Shown: piece after piece, positions 42,642 through 55,348 of the stretch
How positions within the stretch are numbered: position 1 is the first letter of the stretch
Layout: the number at the start of each line of letters is the position of its first letter
Source of the DNA: Muscardinus avellanarius
Taxonomy: Eukaryota > Chordata > Mammalia > Rodentia > Gliridae
Reading direction: 5' to 3'
Length of the DNA stretch: 64,000 bases
NCBI GenBank assembly: GCA_963383645.1
Contig: OY726560.1
Span: forward strand, 149,750,349-149,814,348
Notes under the pieces: generated by a model
Seen by the model: only the letters and a program-made list of their open reading frames with translations
Told to the model about the DNA's origin: nothing
Databases searched by the model: none
Position numbers and translations under genes: made by a program

Positions 42642-43189
42642 GAGATGTAGTTTGGCACTTTTCTGGGCCAGCCTGCAGAAGGGAAGGCTTTTGTAGATAG
42701 AAGAAAGTACTAGGGATTCTTCCTGCATTAGGAGTGAACACTTTTGGTTACTGATTACAATTTGCATCACTAATACAAACCTGAACCTTTCAGGAAGTAG
42801 GCTGTGAGAAGTTTTAATGAGTGTGAAATTGTATTTCCCAGTGATGTATGGCCGGGATCCACACAGACCGACAAGACAGTGCGTCCCTTGGTAAGGCGTG
42901 TTCTGCTGGCTCAGACACTGGCCCACATGTCATGCCCCACCCTCACTCCTGAGATCTGAAATGCACTCTCCTATCTTCTCTCAACTGACAAAGACTTCCA
43001 AGATCCTTCTTCCCTTGGAGTAGCCAAATACAAAGCAGAACCCAATGAAAGCATCCTGTCAGGCTGGCTCCTTGTGGCCCTGCCCTTCTCTCCATACACC
43101 GTCACCTGCTAAGTGGGATCTTCACATGGTCCTTAGTGGCTTCTAAGCCACAGTCACTGGGAGGGTCACCAAATGTTCTGGAAGAATTC
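42642..43189. other. Unique non-coding DNA
   Basis: No gene or repeat was recognised. Confidence 0.5.
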
Positions 43190-43575
43190 TGCCATTCAAA
43201 GAACATTGAGCCAAACCACAAAACTTTGCTATCTGTGAGAAGAGAAAGAGGGAATCTTCTACCCCTTGTAAAGTCGGCGTGAACTTATTTTCACACACTG
43301 TTTGGTAGCGTTTTCACATATTAATTGTCCCATAAGTAGCTTCCTGAACAAAGACCCTTCTTCTTCCCAAGCATACGAACCGGGCCCAGGTGTCTGAATG
43401 AGAGCGCATAAAAGCTGCTGTCTCTAACCTGATCAAACTAGGACACAATTACCAGAAGACATAATGAGGTGGCCTCACTTCCCATCTCACACATCCAACA
43501 ATCTGTGGTGGCAACGTGGCCATCCCAGAACGCCACGGTAGAGAAAAGTCTCCGGCGATCAACCAGAGATCCGTG
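43190..43575 (+). repeat. Copy A of a diverged ~330-bp direct repeat
   Basis: Shares ordered words with 44,215-44,580: ttttcacacactgtttggta / ttttcacatactatttggta; ttcctgaacaaagaccctt / ttcctgaacaaagatcctt; ccatcccagaacgcc / tcatcccagaattcc. It may be one of two LTRs or part of a local duplication. Confidence 0.75.
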
Positions 43576-44214
43576 AGACAGCTGGGTTTTTCAAAGCCAG
43601 CGAGTGGATCACACACTTGCTACTTCCGGGCCATGTTGCTTTCTCTGTCCAGCCTTGGAGGAGAACAACAGTCACACACCCAACCTCCACATCTTTGCGG
43701 AGCCGGAGTTCGAGTGTAGGCCCAGAGCAGAGCCTCAGAAGCCCCAGGTCCCCGCCCACAGCCCACACAGGGCCGCCCTCCAGTCCTGGGTGTAAGCAGC
43801 CACCACTGGCCCAGAGCAGCTGGCGGCAGGCGGTAGCCAGGAGAGGCCCCGGTGAGAAAACTGCTGCCCACTCCCACCCTTCCCCCTCCAACGGACGTCT
43901 TAGCTATCAAGTCTGCCAAGGAGCATGCAATTACCAAGAACACCTGGTTTTTCTATAGCTTTGTATACCTGCCACAGGCACTTTGGACACACAGAATAAC
44001 ATGTTGGGTGGAGGGTGGAAAAAAAAAAAACAGCCAAAAATGTATCTATTCACCATAGCAAGACAGAAGGAGAAGGAGAACAGGGTCCCTAACATTTGGA
44101 AGAGCTGAACTTGGGCCCAAGTTTTCGGCAACAAACATGCCATTAGATACAAAAAACTGAGGGGTTACAGGTGGCCCCATTAGGAAAGAACTCACAAAGC
44201 TTCATTTCTGATAA
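43576..44214. other. Spacer between the diverged direct repeats
   Basis: About 640 bp, GC-rich to 43,880 with chance open frames on both strands, then AT-rich with a poly-A at 44,021. No retroviral coding motif was recognised. Confidence 0.45.
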
Positions 44215-44580
44215 TTTCTTGGAGACCGATATATAAAGATCCCATTTATTCCATCAGGAAGAGTTGTCATAGTCTTGTTGCAAGAAGAATGAGCCTCCAC
44301 CCTTCGGAAACTAGCATGGACTTAGCCTTTTCACATACTATTTGGTATAGGTTCCACATCTTAATTTTCCCAGAAGAGATTTCCTGAACAAAGATCCTTT
44401 TCGCTCCAGGCATCAAAGCCAATGTCAGATCTCTGAACACCGTACATGCAAACCAAAACTTGTGCTCTGTTACTTGATGAGCCTTGGATAAAACAGATCA
44501 AATAAATCTGTGATGGAAACAGGGTCATCCCAGAATTCCTGGGTGGAGAAGAAACTTGAAGTAATAATGTATGTTTTCTG
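44215..44580 (+). repeat. Copy B of the diverged ~330-bp direct repeat
   Basis: Collinear with copy A at an offset of about 1,040 bp with many substitutions and indels. Confidence 0.75.
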
Positions 44581-45850
44581 GCTAACGAGTGGTATGCATA
44601 GCTAATTCCTTAGGTATTAACATCGTCACATAGGTAATATGCATATAATTTACCTAATTCACACATTTTCACTACAAACATATGCTTATTTGTATACAGT
44701 ATTTGCATTAGGTAGAATATCAGCATTCTATTCTTAAATATCCTGAAGTCAGATCTGTTTAATTTTCTGGTTTATCATTCACAAAATATATTTGGGTAAG
44801 ATTTTGATTTTTGTAATTGAGTACTCCATTGGATACTATTGGCTACCTAGCCCCATTAGGAATTAATGAGCAATTGAGTGAACCACCTCTGGTTCCCACG
44901 GTAGGTTTCTGTCCCCAGAGCACAGTCGCGATTCTGAGGCCTCTGAGTCCCCACCCCACGTAGACCTCCTGCCATCTCTGCTAAGTAGATCGGAAGATAT
45001 TTTCCAACCGTAGAATGTGGCTTAAAGAGAGCACTATTTGAAAAGTATTTAATGATATTCCCTGAAGTTACTTGGCCAAATACGACTGAATCTTTATAAC
45101 ACAGAGGGAAAACAAAATTATTTACTCATTCAGTATTTATTAGTTTGGCAACCGGGCCACAGTACCTAGCACACACTGCGCCGATGTTTGCTTTATCCCA
45201 GTAGCTGCGTCATGTTCTTCCAGAAGACTCAGGGAAGAGCCTCAGAGTCCCCGAGCCAATGTTGACTCTTTGTAGCACAATTCTCTATGTTTTAAGGAGC
45301 AATTAATTCTGATAATTGATGTTGGTACAACATGGATCTTAAATGATTTATGAAAGGGTTGTCTGCCTCGAGACAGGCGTCTCTGAGAGAACTTTCTGAG
45401 GGACAAAGGACCAGGTATGGGAAGTGGGCAGCTCAGCCTGGGGGCAGCGCACGCCAACCCCAGGCCACCGCAGCCTTGCTCGGATCCCAAGCGCTATGCG
45501 CATCCAGGCAACGGGGTTGGGATGGAGTTTTGAGTACTGGATTGAATGTGAGACCACACACCCTGGAGGGTGGCTTCTGGCTGGGAAAGTCTACAGTCAA
45601 TGGCGCCATGGCTGCTGTCCCATGGAAGTGTACATCTGTCCCAAACACCAACCCTATTGGCCATCACCCTCCTTGGCGTCTTGAGTACTTTAAGGTTTTA
45701 CTTTCAAAAGACACAGACCCCTAGTAGGGCAGGCTTGGAGAGGCTATGCTGTTCGTGAAGTAAGAGCTTTGCAGACTTGAATGCTGCCAACCATTAAAAA
45801 CACGAAATGAAGTAGAAGAGGGAAGGACAATAGAAGAGGCATCTGGCAGG
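44581..45850. other. Unique non-coding DNA
   Basis: AT-rich to 44,870, then mixed. The frames at 45,242-45,758 overlap on both strands and are not recognisable proteins. Confidence 0.5.
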
Positions 45851-45855
45851 GAAGA

Positions 45856-46060
45856 AACGAGACATTATTGAGCACCTACTATATACTGGGCTCTGCACTA
45901 GTCCCTTGATTGTATCTGTTGTTTCTAAAGCCCCAGAGAGCACTGAACAGTGGCTGTCACTGTCCTTGTTTGTAGATGAGGAGACTGAGGTCTAGAGAGG
46001 TTGAGCACATTGGTCACGGACTGGGACAAGCAGGCCAGCCTTTCCACATGGACGCACCAG
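45856..46060 (-). mobile_element. MIR SINE, antisense
   Basis: cattattgagcacctactat, atactgggctctgcactagt, tagatgaggagactgaggtc and tagagaggttgagcacattg are in reverse MIR order. Confidence 0.88.
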
Positions 46061-47084
46061 GGACACACTCTGCTTCCCCGCCTGCGGCCCAGCCCAGGGC
46101 CATGCCTCTCGCCCCATTCTCACGATGAACCTGGACTAGGGATGAGAGGTCTGGTAATGGACCCCAAGGAGGGTGTTCATTTCTTCCCGGGAAGCACTCC
46201 AAAACAGCTACACATTAGGCAGAACACAAGTAAAAATAGCGTGGGATGCCTGGACACACACTACCTCAAGCAAACTCTGCACACAACCTTCTGGCCAGAT
46301 TTCCAGATTTTCTAACCTTCCTCTCTGAAGATGCCTTCAGTGTAGAACACTCCATGTTAGGGTCTCGGGTGGACCGCTCACCGAGCGTAGGGATCACCTC
46401 TGCCCTACTTTGGGCTGCATCTTCTAGGCAGTGCACAGGACCTGGCCCACAGAAATCTCTCCACAGACAGGGAGGCACAGATTTGTCCTCAGCTCTCGAG
46501 AAAGCCTAAGTGGCTCACTGTGGCCTTCTAGGATAGGGGCCCGAGGCCTCCTGTTATTCTAGTCCTCTGGTCCCCAAAAGGCAAATGACTGCCATCCCTC
46601 TGCCTCAGACCCTCAGTTCCTTACCCACCTGAGCCAGGCAGGGCAGCAGGGAACTGCCACAGCATGCCACATCGAATGCTCACCCAGCTAAAATGAGAGA
46701 CACATGCAGGCCCCAAAGAGTTGTGGTCAAAGGTACCTGTGCAAACAACACGGCTGTTTCTTTTCTTTTTTTTTTTAACTTTTGAGAAAAGTCTGGGTAA
46801 AGGAACTCAGAGAAGCCCCAAAGGCCAGGAACTGAACAGGCTGTCCATAATTTATCACTTATCTGACTAAGAGCTGTCTGGGGCAGATTGAAGTCATTAG
46901 CCCGGCAGGCTGACGCGGGAGGAACCGCCAAGGTACCTGGCACAGCGCGCCCGGAAGGAGCCGGCACCAGCACGGGCCCATCCTAAAGTCTCTAAAATAA
47001 AATTACTAGGGCAGAAAGAGTCGGCATGCTCAGAGCCTGCCTCCCCCCACCTCCTTACAGCAACATGTGCCCTTTAAAAAAAAT
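46061..47084. other. Unique non-coding DNA
   Basis: No gene was recognised. GC-rich patches at 46,070-46,150 and 46,890-46,980. Confidence 0.5.
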
Positions 47085-47385
47085 GTCACTGATAAAAATC
47101 ACATCCATTTAGTGCAGTGTCTTTTCCATAGCTGCGAAAGAAAGGCCTTTATCATGCCCTGAATTAGATCTGTGATTTTTTTGAATGACATGTATAATAA
47201 TTAGACTGTAAAGATGTGCAGTTAATCCATTTAAAGGTGTAAAGAAGTCCATTTAATGAACATTATAGTCACATTAGACTTGGAAACATCCAACTCTTTT
47301 GTTGAATAAAAAGAAGTTCAATGAGATTAACTTCTCTTAGTTGGTTTTAAAGAATAATCAAACATGTCTTTTTCTGATAGTGTAC
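47085..47385. other. Candidate conserved non-coding element
   Basis: ttatcatgccctgaattaga, catgtataataattagactg, gcagttaatccatttaaagg, tgagattaacttctcttagt and aaagaataatcaaacatgtc form about 300 bp of AT-rich, repeat-free, non-simple sequence with TAATCC (bicoid/OTX-like) and TAAT words. Among the most enhancer-like blocks in the window. Confidence 0.4.
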
Positions 47386-49899
47386 TGCGCCTTCTTGCAT
47401 GGGTTCTGCATACCAATGTCTTCCAGCCCACAAGGGTAAGAATAGGCCGCTGGACCTCACATTGCAGTTACATAATTACAAATTAAAAATGATCACTCCT
47501 ACTTTCTATACTCACTATAAAGTGATAAGAGGCTGAACTCCTTGAACCCGTAATTATACAAAGGAAATGTTAATCTTCTGGTGTGGTGGTCTTTTCTAAG
47601 TTAAATGTATTCTCACAATTATCAAGTTTACTATTTGACACTTAGCTATTTCTCCTGGAACACTTAGGACTTGATCCTATTAGTTTTGGGCCGCAAAGAG
47701 GGTAAAAGGTTCTGCTTTTAAATCTCATGTGATTTCATATCTCTGCCTAGGGCTCACCTTGGTAACTATGAGCAGGTGCCCAGCTCAGGCCCCACCTGCT
47801 CCAACGTAAAGCGGGTTGGAACCCAGTTGTCCTCGCTAGTTCCCAGTACTGTTTAAAAGAACCAGACTGTAAAGCAAAAATAAGCAAGTTTTGAAACACA
47901 CCACATTTGATGAAGAAGAAGATGACAAATTCAAGTTGTTGGGCTGGCTGGACCTTTCTGTTCAAAGTCCTCATTGTGAGCATGGAATTTACCCAAGTCA
48001 ACCCAAGAGGTGGGCATGCTCAGACTAATTAGCCTCCACGCCCCCAGACATCTGACTTGGCACCCTCACTTTAGCTCAGAAATGTATGTTTTCCCTTACT
48101 TTCTGTCTTATCTACAGTTTCAAGGAATTGAAACACCAGCAACAGAGATGTGTAACACCCTGCAGAAGACTTGCTTAATAAGAAGAGAAAAAAAACACAA
48201 ACAACAACAACAAAACCCAAAGAAAGGAAAGAAAGGGTCAATACTACAAAAGGACAAGGCTCAGAAGAGCAAGTTTAAATGTGAAATTACTGAGTTAGCC
48301 CAAGAGGAGAGAGCCAGCCCAGTGTCCTGTCTCTTAGGTTCATACCTGATGTTTGGTGCTAACTGATGACAGTGATGGATACTACTGAGATCCTCTGAGC
48401 CAGACTGCTAACCAGCACCAGCACTGTGTTAGATCTTCTTGTAGTTTAGGAAACAGAGCTGATAAGATCAAAAGGGAACATAATCCTGGCTAATGTAGCA
48501 CGATCTGCCTTGTGTTATAGAATTGGCTGTTACGTAGGACGGCGTATCTTAAACCAACCAAGGTATCTGTAGGCGTGGAAGGGGGAACTCCAGCTTAAAG
48601 AACGTTTATAAATGAATAAATAGTAAATAAATAAATAGAGTGCCTTCCCAAGGGAAGAGCTGGCCATGGCCCTATGAGCCTAACTCTGAAATTGAGCCTA
48701 GAGACCCAGCACACAGCTAGGGTTTCATTTTTCCCTTCTGTTTCACTCTGACCCACTTATAATCCTCAGAGGGAATGTCCAAGAAGGACAAAACTAGAAG
48801 AGCTTGTTGTAATAGCTTCAGAGCCCCAGAAATACCCACCTTTGAAAGGACCAGGGAATGATGCCTTGGGCCCGCGGATGTCCATAGAGTAGGTAGAAGG
48901 ATGTCGTGGCGTGACCCTCACCGCCGTCACTCTTCTTCCTGAGGTTATTTTCACTTCTGGCTATAAGCCATCAACTGTACAGGCAAAATGTTCACTATCA
49001 GCAAGAGCTAAATGGGCAAACACAGAGCAGCTTTGGGCACAATTCTACGACCTACTGTCTGACAGCAAACGATGACATGTTCTCCAGGACCTGTGTAGGA
49101 CTTCTGGGTAGAAAAGGGTTGGAAGGTCCAGGGAGCCCTGAGATGTTCATCATGGGTGAAGGTTGCTACCACCACCGAAGTTTGCAACTCTCTGGAGATG
49201 GCTTTCGATCAATCTGAAATTTAAAATTGCCCTTCCATAAAGAGTATGAACAAGATCCTTTAAAAAAAAATTGCCTTACACAGTAGAATCTATTCATATG
49301 CAGAAGATGTGTCAAATGGTTTGATCTCAGGGGGCGGCTAAGCAACAAGTTGTCTTCCCCCTTCCCTGCAAGAATCATTTAAATGTGAACATGATTTGTG
49401 CTTAGGTTATTAGCTTTTGTTCAGATTGCACAAATAATTATCATACTTGGTTCAGATGAGAAACTCTAGATGTTCCTCAGTGGCATGAAAATCTTATAAA
49501 AACAAAGCAGATGCGGAGGAAAGTAAAAATAGTTTGTCAATATGCCTCCCTGAACTTGCCCAAAGATAATTATGATTGCCTACAAATACATGTTTGAGGT
49601 TTGCTTGAATTTTTGTAAGAAAGGGAGAGAAAGTTATTATCTTGAAAGGAACTAAGTAGCTGCCTAGAAATCACTATCATGGTCTGGAGTGAACTAATCA
49701 CTTTATCCTCTACCCTGAGCACATTTATCCCCCTCCTAATTCTTCACCTAATTAGAGGGAAATGCAGAGCCGTCCTGGTCAGGGAGGTAGGGATTAGGGT
49801 TAAGAAAACACTTGTATTTGGAACCCCCTACCTCCCCTGGTCAGTGTGAAAGATTCTCAAAGAATCTCCCAGCCCAGCTAATCCATGACCCTCAGCGGG
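47386..49899. other. Unique non-coding DNA, SINE-free
   Basis: No gene or rodent SINE was recognised. An A-rich (aacaacaac) run lies at 48,188-48,235 and (AAAT)-like words at 48,605-48,640. Confidence 0.5.
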
Positions 49900-50280
49900 G
49901 AGGAAGTGTTAACAATTTAGTTTAAAACTCACACTCTCAGACAAATGCATCAAAAACGGCTTTTCTCCTTTGATTTGTAGGTATTAGTTGTTTTTCCAGG
50001 CCCCATTAAGGACTCTTCATCCTGTACAGCAAGGGGCATTAAGCTTTTCGCAAGTTAAAGTTGTTCCCAGCTCTGTGTTATTCAAAGGCAATTTACACTA
50101 ATTATTCCAGTCCACAGTGTTCCCCACATTAGCGGAATGAACCATCTCAGCAGGTAAAAGTACTTTTGAAATGTTAATTTATTACTAAGGTAAAAAAAAA
50201 ATGTCCTGGAATTAAAATAAAGTTAAAGAAAAATTTTAGCGATTTTAAAGGCGAGGACAGAGACATTTCATCCTGTACCC
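49900..50280. other. Candidate conserved non-coding element
   Basis: ccccattaaggactcttcat, caatttacactaattattcc and gaaatgttaatttattacta, with poly-A at 50,192. Mostly repeat-free and AT-rich. Not tested. Confidence 0.3.
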
Positions 50281-50604
50281 CCTTTTTTTATCTGCATGGA
50301 CGCCTTCGTAATTGTCTTTTGAAAACAGGTTGTCAGGCAAATGACAGTGTGTTCTCAGATCTTGTGGTCGACACAAAGATCTCGCCTAGTTTGGTGCAAT
50401 TTTTTTCCATCCAGTTTGCCAAGAGAAACCAAATGAATCCCCCAGCCCGCCTACAGTGAGGAGCAGGGACGTGGTTTGGGGCCTCGAAAGATCTGCTCAG
50501 GAGGCTTGAATGCTGTTTCTCAGTCACTGATATTCTCAAAAGCTTCTTTTACGTGCCACTGCTTGTACCCAAACGGGCTCACTGGTGGTGCATCCACCAT
50601 GCAG

Positions 50605-50639
50605 GGGGCTCCCCCAGTCTATACTTTACGGGGAGCCCC
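50605..50639. repeat. Perfect 10-bp GC-rich inverted repeat
   Basis: ggggctcccc (50,605-50,614) pairs with ggggagcccc (50,630-50,639) around a 15-nt loop. Confidence 0.85.
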
Positions 50640-52000
50640 TGGTACCCCCCCAAAATTGAAAAAATCCTTATCAAGTCAGAGGCTCTAGCTTGCCACCTTC
50701 TAAGCTCAGCCTCTCTGTTTCTGGGTGAGTGGGTGCGGAAGGGTAAGGTGAGGTAGTAACTGAAATTAGCACTGAATTACGCTGCCATATTGGGAGAGAT
50801 TCTAAGGTAAAGACCAGAGGCCGGAGCTTCAGACATTACAGGAAGTGCCAACAGCGACCCCTCCTGGTGACCTAAGCGGGTTACAGGGTGCAAGGTCTTC
50901 AGCTACTCCTCCAGGACTCCAGGACGAGCATTTACACACAAATAGACAAGGAATGGGCTCTGTCCTCCAACTGCTCGAAAGAGGAGGTGATAAAATCATA
51001 AAGAAGTAATAGAAATGTAAAGAAGGAGTGGTAGGGCCCACAGAAAAAGATTCCTGCTATTCAATAAGCACAGGAGACTTGTTTGCAGAATAAAATAAAA
51101 ATTTACTATGCACAGGGAAAGCAAACCCATGGCTGGGAAAAATGGTAGGTGCAAAGGTCCTGAGATACACAGCAACACCACACATTCAGAAACCTGAAAG
51201 CGGTGTGCTATATCCAGGCTGTCCAGGAAAAGGAAGCAGAATCCAGAGACCACAGTGAAGAGGTGGGCAAGGACTTTACTTAGCTGTCCTGGAAAATGCC
51301 TATGCAAAAGTATCAGTATTCAACTCATTATTGTACACAGTCATAATGTACCAATAAAAATTTAAATTATATATACATGAAAGGATCTCAGCTGTATAAT
51401 GAATACAGGTATCTATTATCTATTTCTTACCTTTTAATCAAAACACATTAATAAAAGCTGTAATATTTTCTTTCCTGGTAGACTGTTGGCGGTGTCAAAT
51501 ACCCCAAAGTTGACAGGTCCATGGATGCCCAAGTTCTGTCTCAGAGCTTCTTTCTGTTCATCTCAATAAGGCAGATATGCCTCTCTTTCTCATGCAGCCA
51601 GAAGCATAGTCCTTTGACAAAGTTCTGACACAGGTGAAACGCAGTTGCAGAAGGAGGCAAAGCAGCCCCCGGCAGAGGACCATCAGGCACGTCTGCTCTA
51701 TCCCACACATTCTCCTACCACAGGGGAAACCTTGGCCTGCATCAGGTGACATCTTTTCCCTCCTGTCTCTGAGTGGACACATTCATGATTCATATGCCGA
51801 CACATCCAAGAGGACTCACAATAGATTCTGAAACCTAGAACAGAACGAGAAAAGTCCTATGGGTCAAGTCAATATACAGGTCAATTAATATACAATACTA
51901 ACAAAATAATGTCTATTGCAAATAAAAAAATGCATTAAATCCAGAAGCCAATTTGAATTTTCTAACTACCTACTATATGCAGTTTTCTATATGAGTTGAC
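50640..52000. other. Unique DNA with old repeat relics
   Basis: At 51,140-51,260 the phrases ggtaggtgcaaaggtcctga and ggcaaggactttacttagct resemble an ancient mammalian repeat, family not named. atgtaccaataaaaatttaa near 51,350 is L1-3'-like but short. Confidence 0.4.
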
Positions 52001-52032
52001 CCAACACACACACACACACACACACACACACC
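52001..52032 (+). repeat. (AC)n microsatellite
   Basis: About 15 uninterrupted AC units. Confidence 0.95.
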
Positions 52033-53284
52033 TTACTTTACTACCTAAGCAATTACAAAGTGACTCTTGGGAACCCATATTAGATGCCAAAATACAGGAT
52101 ACATGATAGATTCGCTACTTCTAGAATCCACCATTGTTATTGGATATCTCCTGTGTATTGGGCATCCACACTCAGTATTTATAGCCATAACTAGAAGGGA
52201 CACATTTTAACCTGGTATTAAAATGTTACTTGCCAGACAGCAGTAGGAGATGGAACTCTAAAATGACTGCCCATACTAACTATACTTGAGATAGAAACCT
52301 AATCCCTGGGCAGCTCTATTCACATCAGGTGCTTAAAATGTATTTTTCTAATCAAAGTGACCTATTATGTCCATTCCTACTGGGAGAAAATGGTAAAAAA
52401 AAAAATCTAATTTATTTGGAAATAATAATAACCCAGATGCTATCCAAACTAGCCCTCCTTCTTTAAAGAAATGCTTTTTATATTAGAAATAATATAAATG
52501 AATAGTATATAAATTATAAGACGGGCATAAGGAAATGTTGAAGCTTCCAATGGTTTCATCATACACCTTTGCCTGCAGATAATGGAAGTGAAATCACAAG
52601 CCAATTGATTTAATCGTGCATCCTAAAGACCTTTAGAGGCCCAGGCTCACTGTAATTACAAAACATCTGTGGAAGCAAGAATAGTACAGTCCCATAAAAA
52701 ATTTCTATGGTTCAAAGTATTCCCTAGTTAATCTGGCCATCCCTTTACCACTACCACCATTTAGTTTGAATTAATGAGGGTAGATTCACTAATGAAAGCC
52801 AAGAATTGTCTTCCTTCTGATGAGACAACCGGGCGTGGCTCTGAGGTAATCCCCACGGCCTCTGCTGGGATGTTGCAAGTGCTAAGGGCCATGGTGTCTG
52901 GCTCCAGGTTCATGATCAGAAGGGGGTGAAATGAAGTTAAAACCAGGAGGTTCCTTATTTTTTAAAAGGCTAAAGAAGCAGCATTCATGTTCATATCAAA
53001 AAAGTATTAAAAATGTAGCATGAATTAAAGTCCTGGAAAGCTTCCATTATCTTCAGAACAATGCAAGAAATAAAATCTTTTCATAGGCAGGAATAAAAAC
53101 ACAAGCACACCAAGAATAAAGAGTTTTTGATAAGGATTATGAAATCCTATGCATTTCACATAGGCTGTACACAGCGGCATGCCTTTAAAATGGTGGTTTC
53201 AATTAGTAACCACACACATATTCTAGGACACTGTGTGAAATGGGTCTACCGGGGGCTCTAAGTGTCTTCACATTTCATTCATAG
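52033..53284. other. Unique non-coding DNA, AT-rich
   Basis: No gene or repeat was recognised. Several conserved-looking phrases occur (tgattcactaatgaaagcc type, caattagtaaccacacac), but no clear block. Confidence 0.5.
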
Positions 53285-53425
53285 AGAGAAGGAGCACGGT
53301 TTTGTGGAGAAGCCTCTAGGTTTGGAGTCCAGAGGCTCAGGCCTCACCAGGAGCTGATAAAGAGACTGCAGGCAAATCGTTTACCCCACTAAGCCTCCAG
53401 TGAGCCTTACAGAAAGTATAAAGGT
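53285..53425 (+). mobile_element. MIR SINE, diverged
   Basis: gaaggagcacggttttgtgg, gtttggagtccagaggctca, gactgcaggcaaatcgttta and ccactaagcctccagtgagc match the head-to-core order of sense MIR. Confidence 0.6.
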
Positions 53426-53598
53426 TTGATTGGCTTGGACTCGAGGATTCTGCCAGCCCTAAAATTGCCCAATTCCATATTAGAAGTAGTTTCTGCAACC
53501 ATGAGAGAGGAAAGCTGTGTGTAAAAGCAAGTGTTTTCAAAAACAGACATACACAGGAATTTCGTTGGTTTAAATTGAGCATAGTTTTATTTAAAGCA

Positions 53599-53603
<5 letters not shown>

Positions 53604-53641
<38 letters not shown>
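53604..53641 (+). repeat. (CA)n microsatellite
   Basis: About 19 uninterrupted CA units. Confidence 0.95.
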
Positions 53642-53644
<3 letters not shown>

Positions 53645-53759
53645 CATGCAGTGTACATTTCCTACAAACAGGCCGTCATCTTTTTGGCAGCTGAATAAGA
53701 TGTGGCTCTGCAAGTGTGCTGGTCACACTACATTTGCACACTCTGCACAAGGCAGCCGG

Positions 53760-54080
53760 CTGGAGCCAGCCTTCAATTCTAATTAATACGGGTCCAGCTT
53801 GAATCAGAGGGTGGAAGAAGAAAGACTAGAAATGAAAGAAAATGAGACGTCAGCACCAAGGCCTATCGCGCTGTGAATATCTATTCATCTGCATAATATT
53901 AATGATACCCAATATGCAAACAGATGTTTCTCTCGTTGAATTGCATATGCAAATACTACTGGTAGGAGTGGTAATGTTGTCGCGGAGTTGAGAGATCGTT
54001 GAGGGTAATTAAAGGTTAATCCAGTTTTCAGTTCACAGGCTATACCGCAAGAGTGGTAGCAAAGAAAAATTGTCACTTAA
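53760..54080. other. Candidate conserved element with octamer cluster
   Basis: A repeat-free block with attctaattaatacgggtcc, ctgcataatattaatgatac, gggtaattaaaggttaatcc and the octamer region at 53,912-53,954. CpG-containing words (tgtcgcggag, tatcgcgctg) inside AT-rich DNA are unusual and fit constraint. Conservation not tested. Confidence 0.45.
53941..53954 (+). promoter_or_regulatory. Palindromic octamer-like POU site
   Basis: ttgcatatgcaaat contains the 12-bp palindrome ttgcatatgcaa (53,941-53,952) and a perfect octamer atgcaaat (53,947-53,954). A second near-octamer atgcaaac lies about 30 bp upstream. The palindrome resembles the MORE-type dimer site of OCT/POU factors. Confidence 0.5.
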
Positions 54081-55346
54081 CCTTCAATCCATTACCTATG
54101 GCACATGGATTTCCTACTCAAATAACATAAATATATATTTGTGAATCATTACCCACTCCTGTGGTGGTTGGTCACTAGCAACCGGCATCATGAATGAGTA
54201 TATTGAGCAGTCATATGTTGTTAGAGAAAGCACCAGTAAAAATTAAAAAATAAAAAATTATTCCCTCAAAAAGGGCTTAAAATCCAACTGGAGTCATACT
54301 CTCTAATTCTTAATAGAAAAAACACTCAAAATGATAGTAGAAAAATACAGTATCATTGTTTTGGATATTGATGTGAAACATTAAAGGCCACAGTGTCTTA
54401 GCAAGATCACACCACTTTCTTTTTTTAACTGAGTGAATTAAAAATGTAAATGGCTTGGGTTTCTTTTTTTTTTTAACAGAAAAGTTTAACTCACCATGGA
54501 TTAGTTCCACTTCCCATTTGGGGGTCAGGGACACCATGATTAAGGTCAGAAAAGTTCAGAACTGGCAGGTCCATGAGAAGAAATGGGAGGTCAGTGTAAA
54601 CTGCATTTGCGGGAAGAGTTGGGGAGAGCAGCAGGGGAAGGTTTTCCTGCATCTGTGGAATAATAGAGAAGGGTTTATTTCCTGATCAATAGTTACAAAG
54701 AGCTTACCTTTGGTTTAGTGGGAATCGGGGTTCTGAAAGGGTAATCTCCTCTCTTCCCTTACTCCTTTAGTCCTCGATTCTACAACAAACGCACAGCTAT
54801 TCACTCGGTGTAAAGACCCACGAAAAGCCAGCGAGCAGAATAGCTGAAGTCCCCACGCTCCTGTGGATTAGAGTGTGCCTTCCGCCCCGAGCGGGCGGAG
54901 ATGCCCATCATGACGAAGCAGAACATTTCAGGGGCAAACAGATCCTTCGCTTTTAATCCTCATTACACATCGAGATTTTTTAGCTGATCCCAAATTTAAG
55001 TTTAGTTCTCATGGCACCAGAAAACCGAAGTCTCTTACAAGATTGCAATTCTACGTCAAATCTAAATCAAATCTTGGAATGAAAATGACGCTCGTTTTCT
55101 TTCCTTTTTCTATCTTCTTCTTGTTTTGTTTTGTTTTGTTTTTTGCTCCTGCTTTAGCAAATAGTACTGGCTTCAAGAGGTTAAAAAATGGCCTTGAGTA
55201 TAATGCTCAAGAAAGTGGGCAATGGTTAACTTTCCAGAACAGCTGTTTCATGGAATTTTAGCAATGCTGACTTATTGGCAAACCAAAGCAGAAGGCAGTC
55301 TCTGTGTTCTAAAAGAGAGAAGGAGATGTCTAAAACCCAGTTAGGG

Positions 55347-55348
<2 letters not shown>
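54081..55348. other. Unique non-coding DNA, SINE-free
   Basis: 54,770-55,080 looks conserved in style (tattcactcggtgtaaagac, cacatcgagattttttagct) with some CpG. No gene was recognised. Confidence 0.45.

Noticed and set aside
50855..50872. Possible CTCF site (caccaggaggggtcgct on the minus strand)
   Set aside because: Several mismatches to the core consensus; too weak to list.
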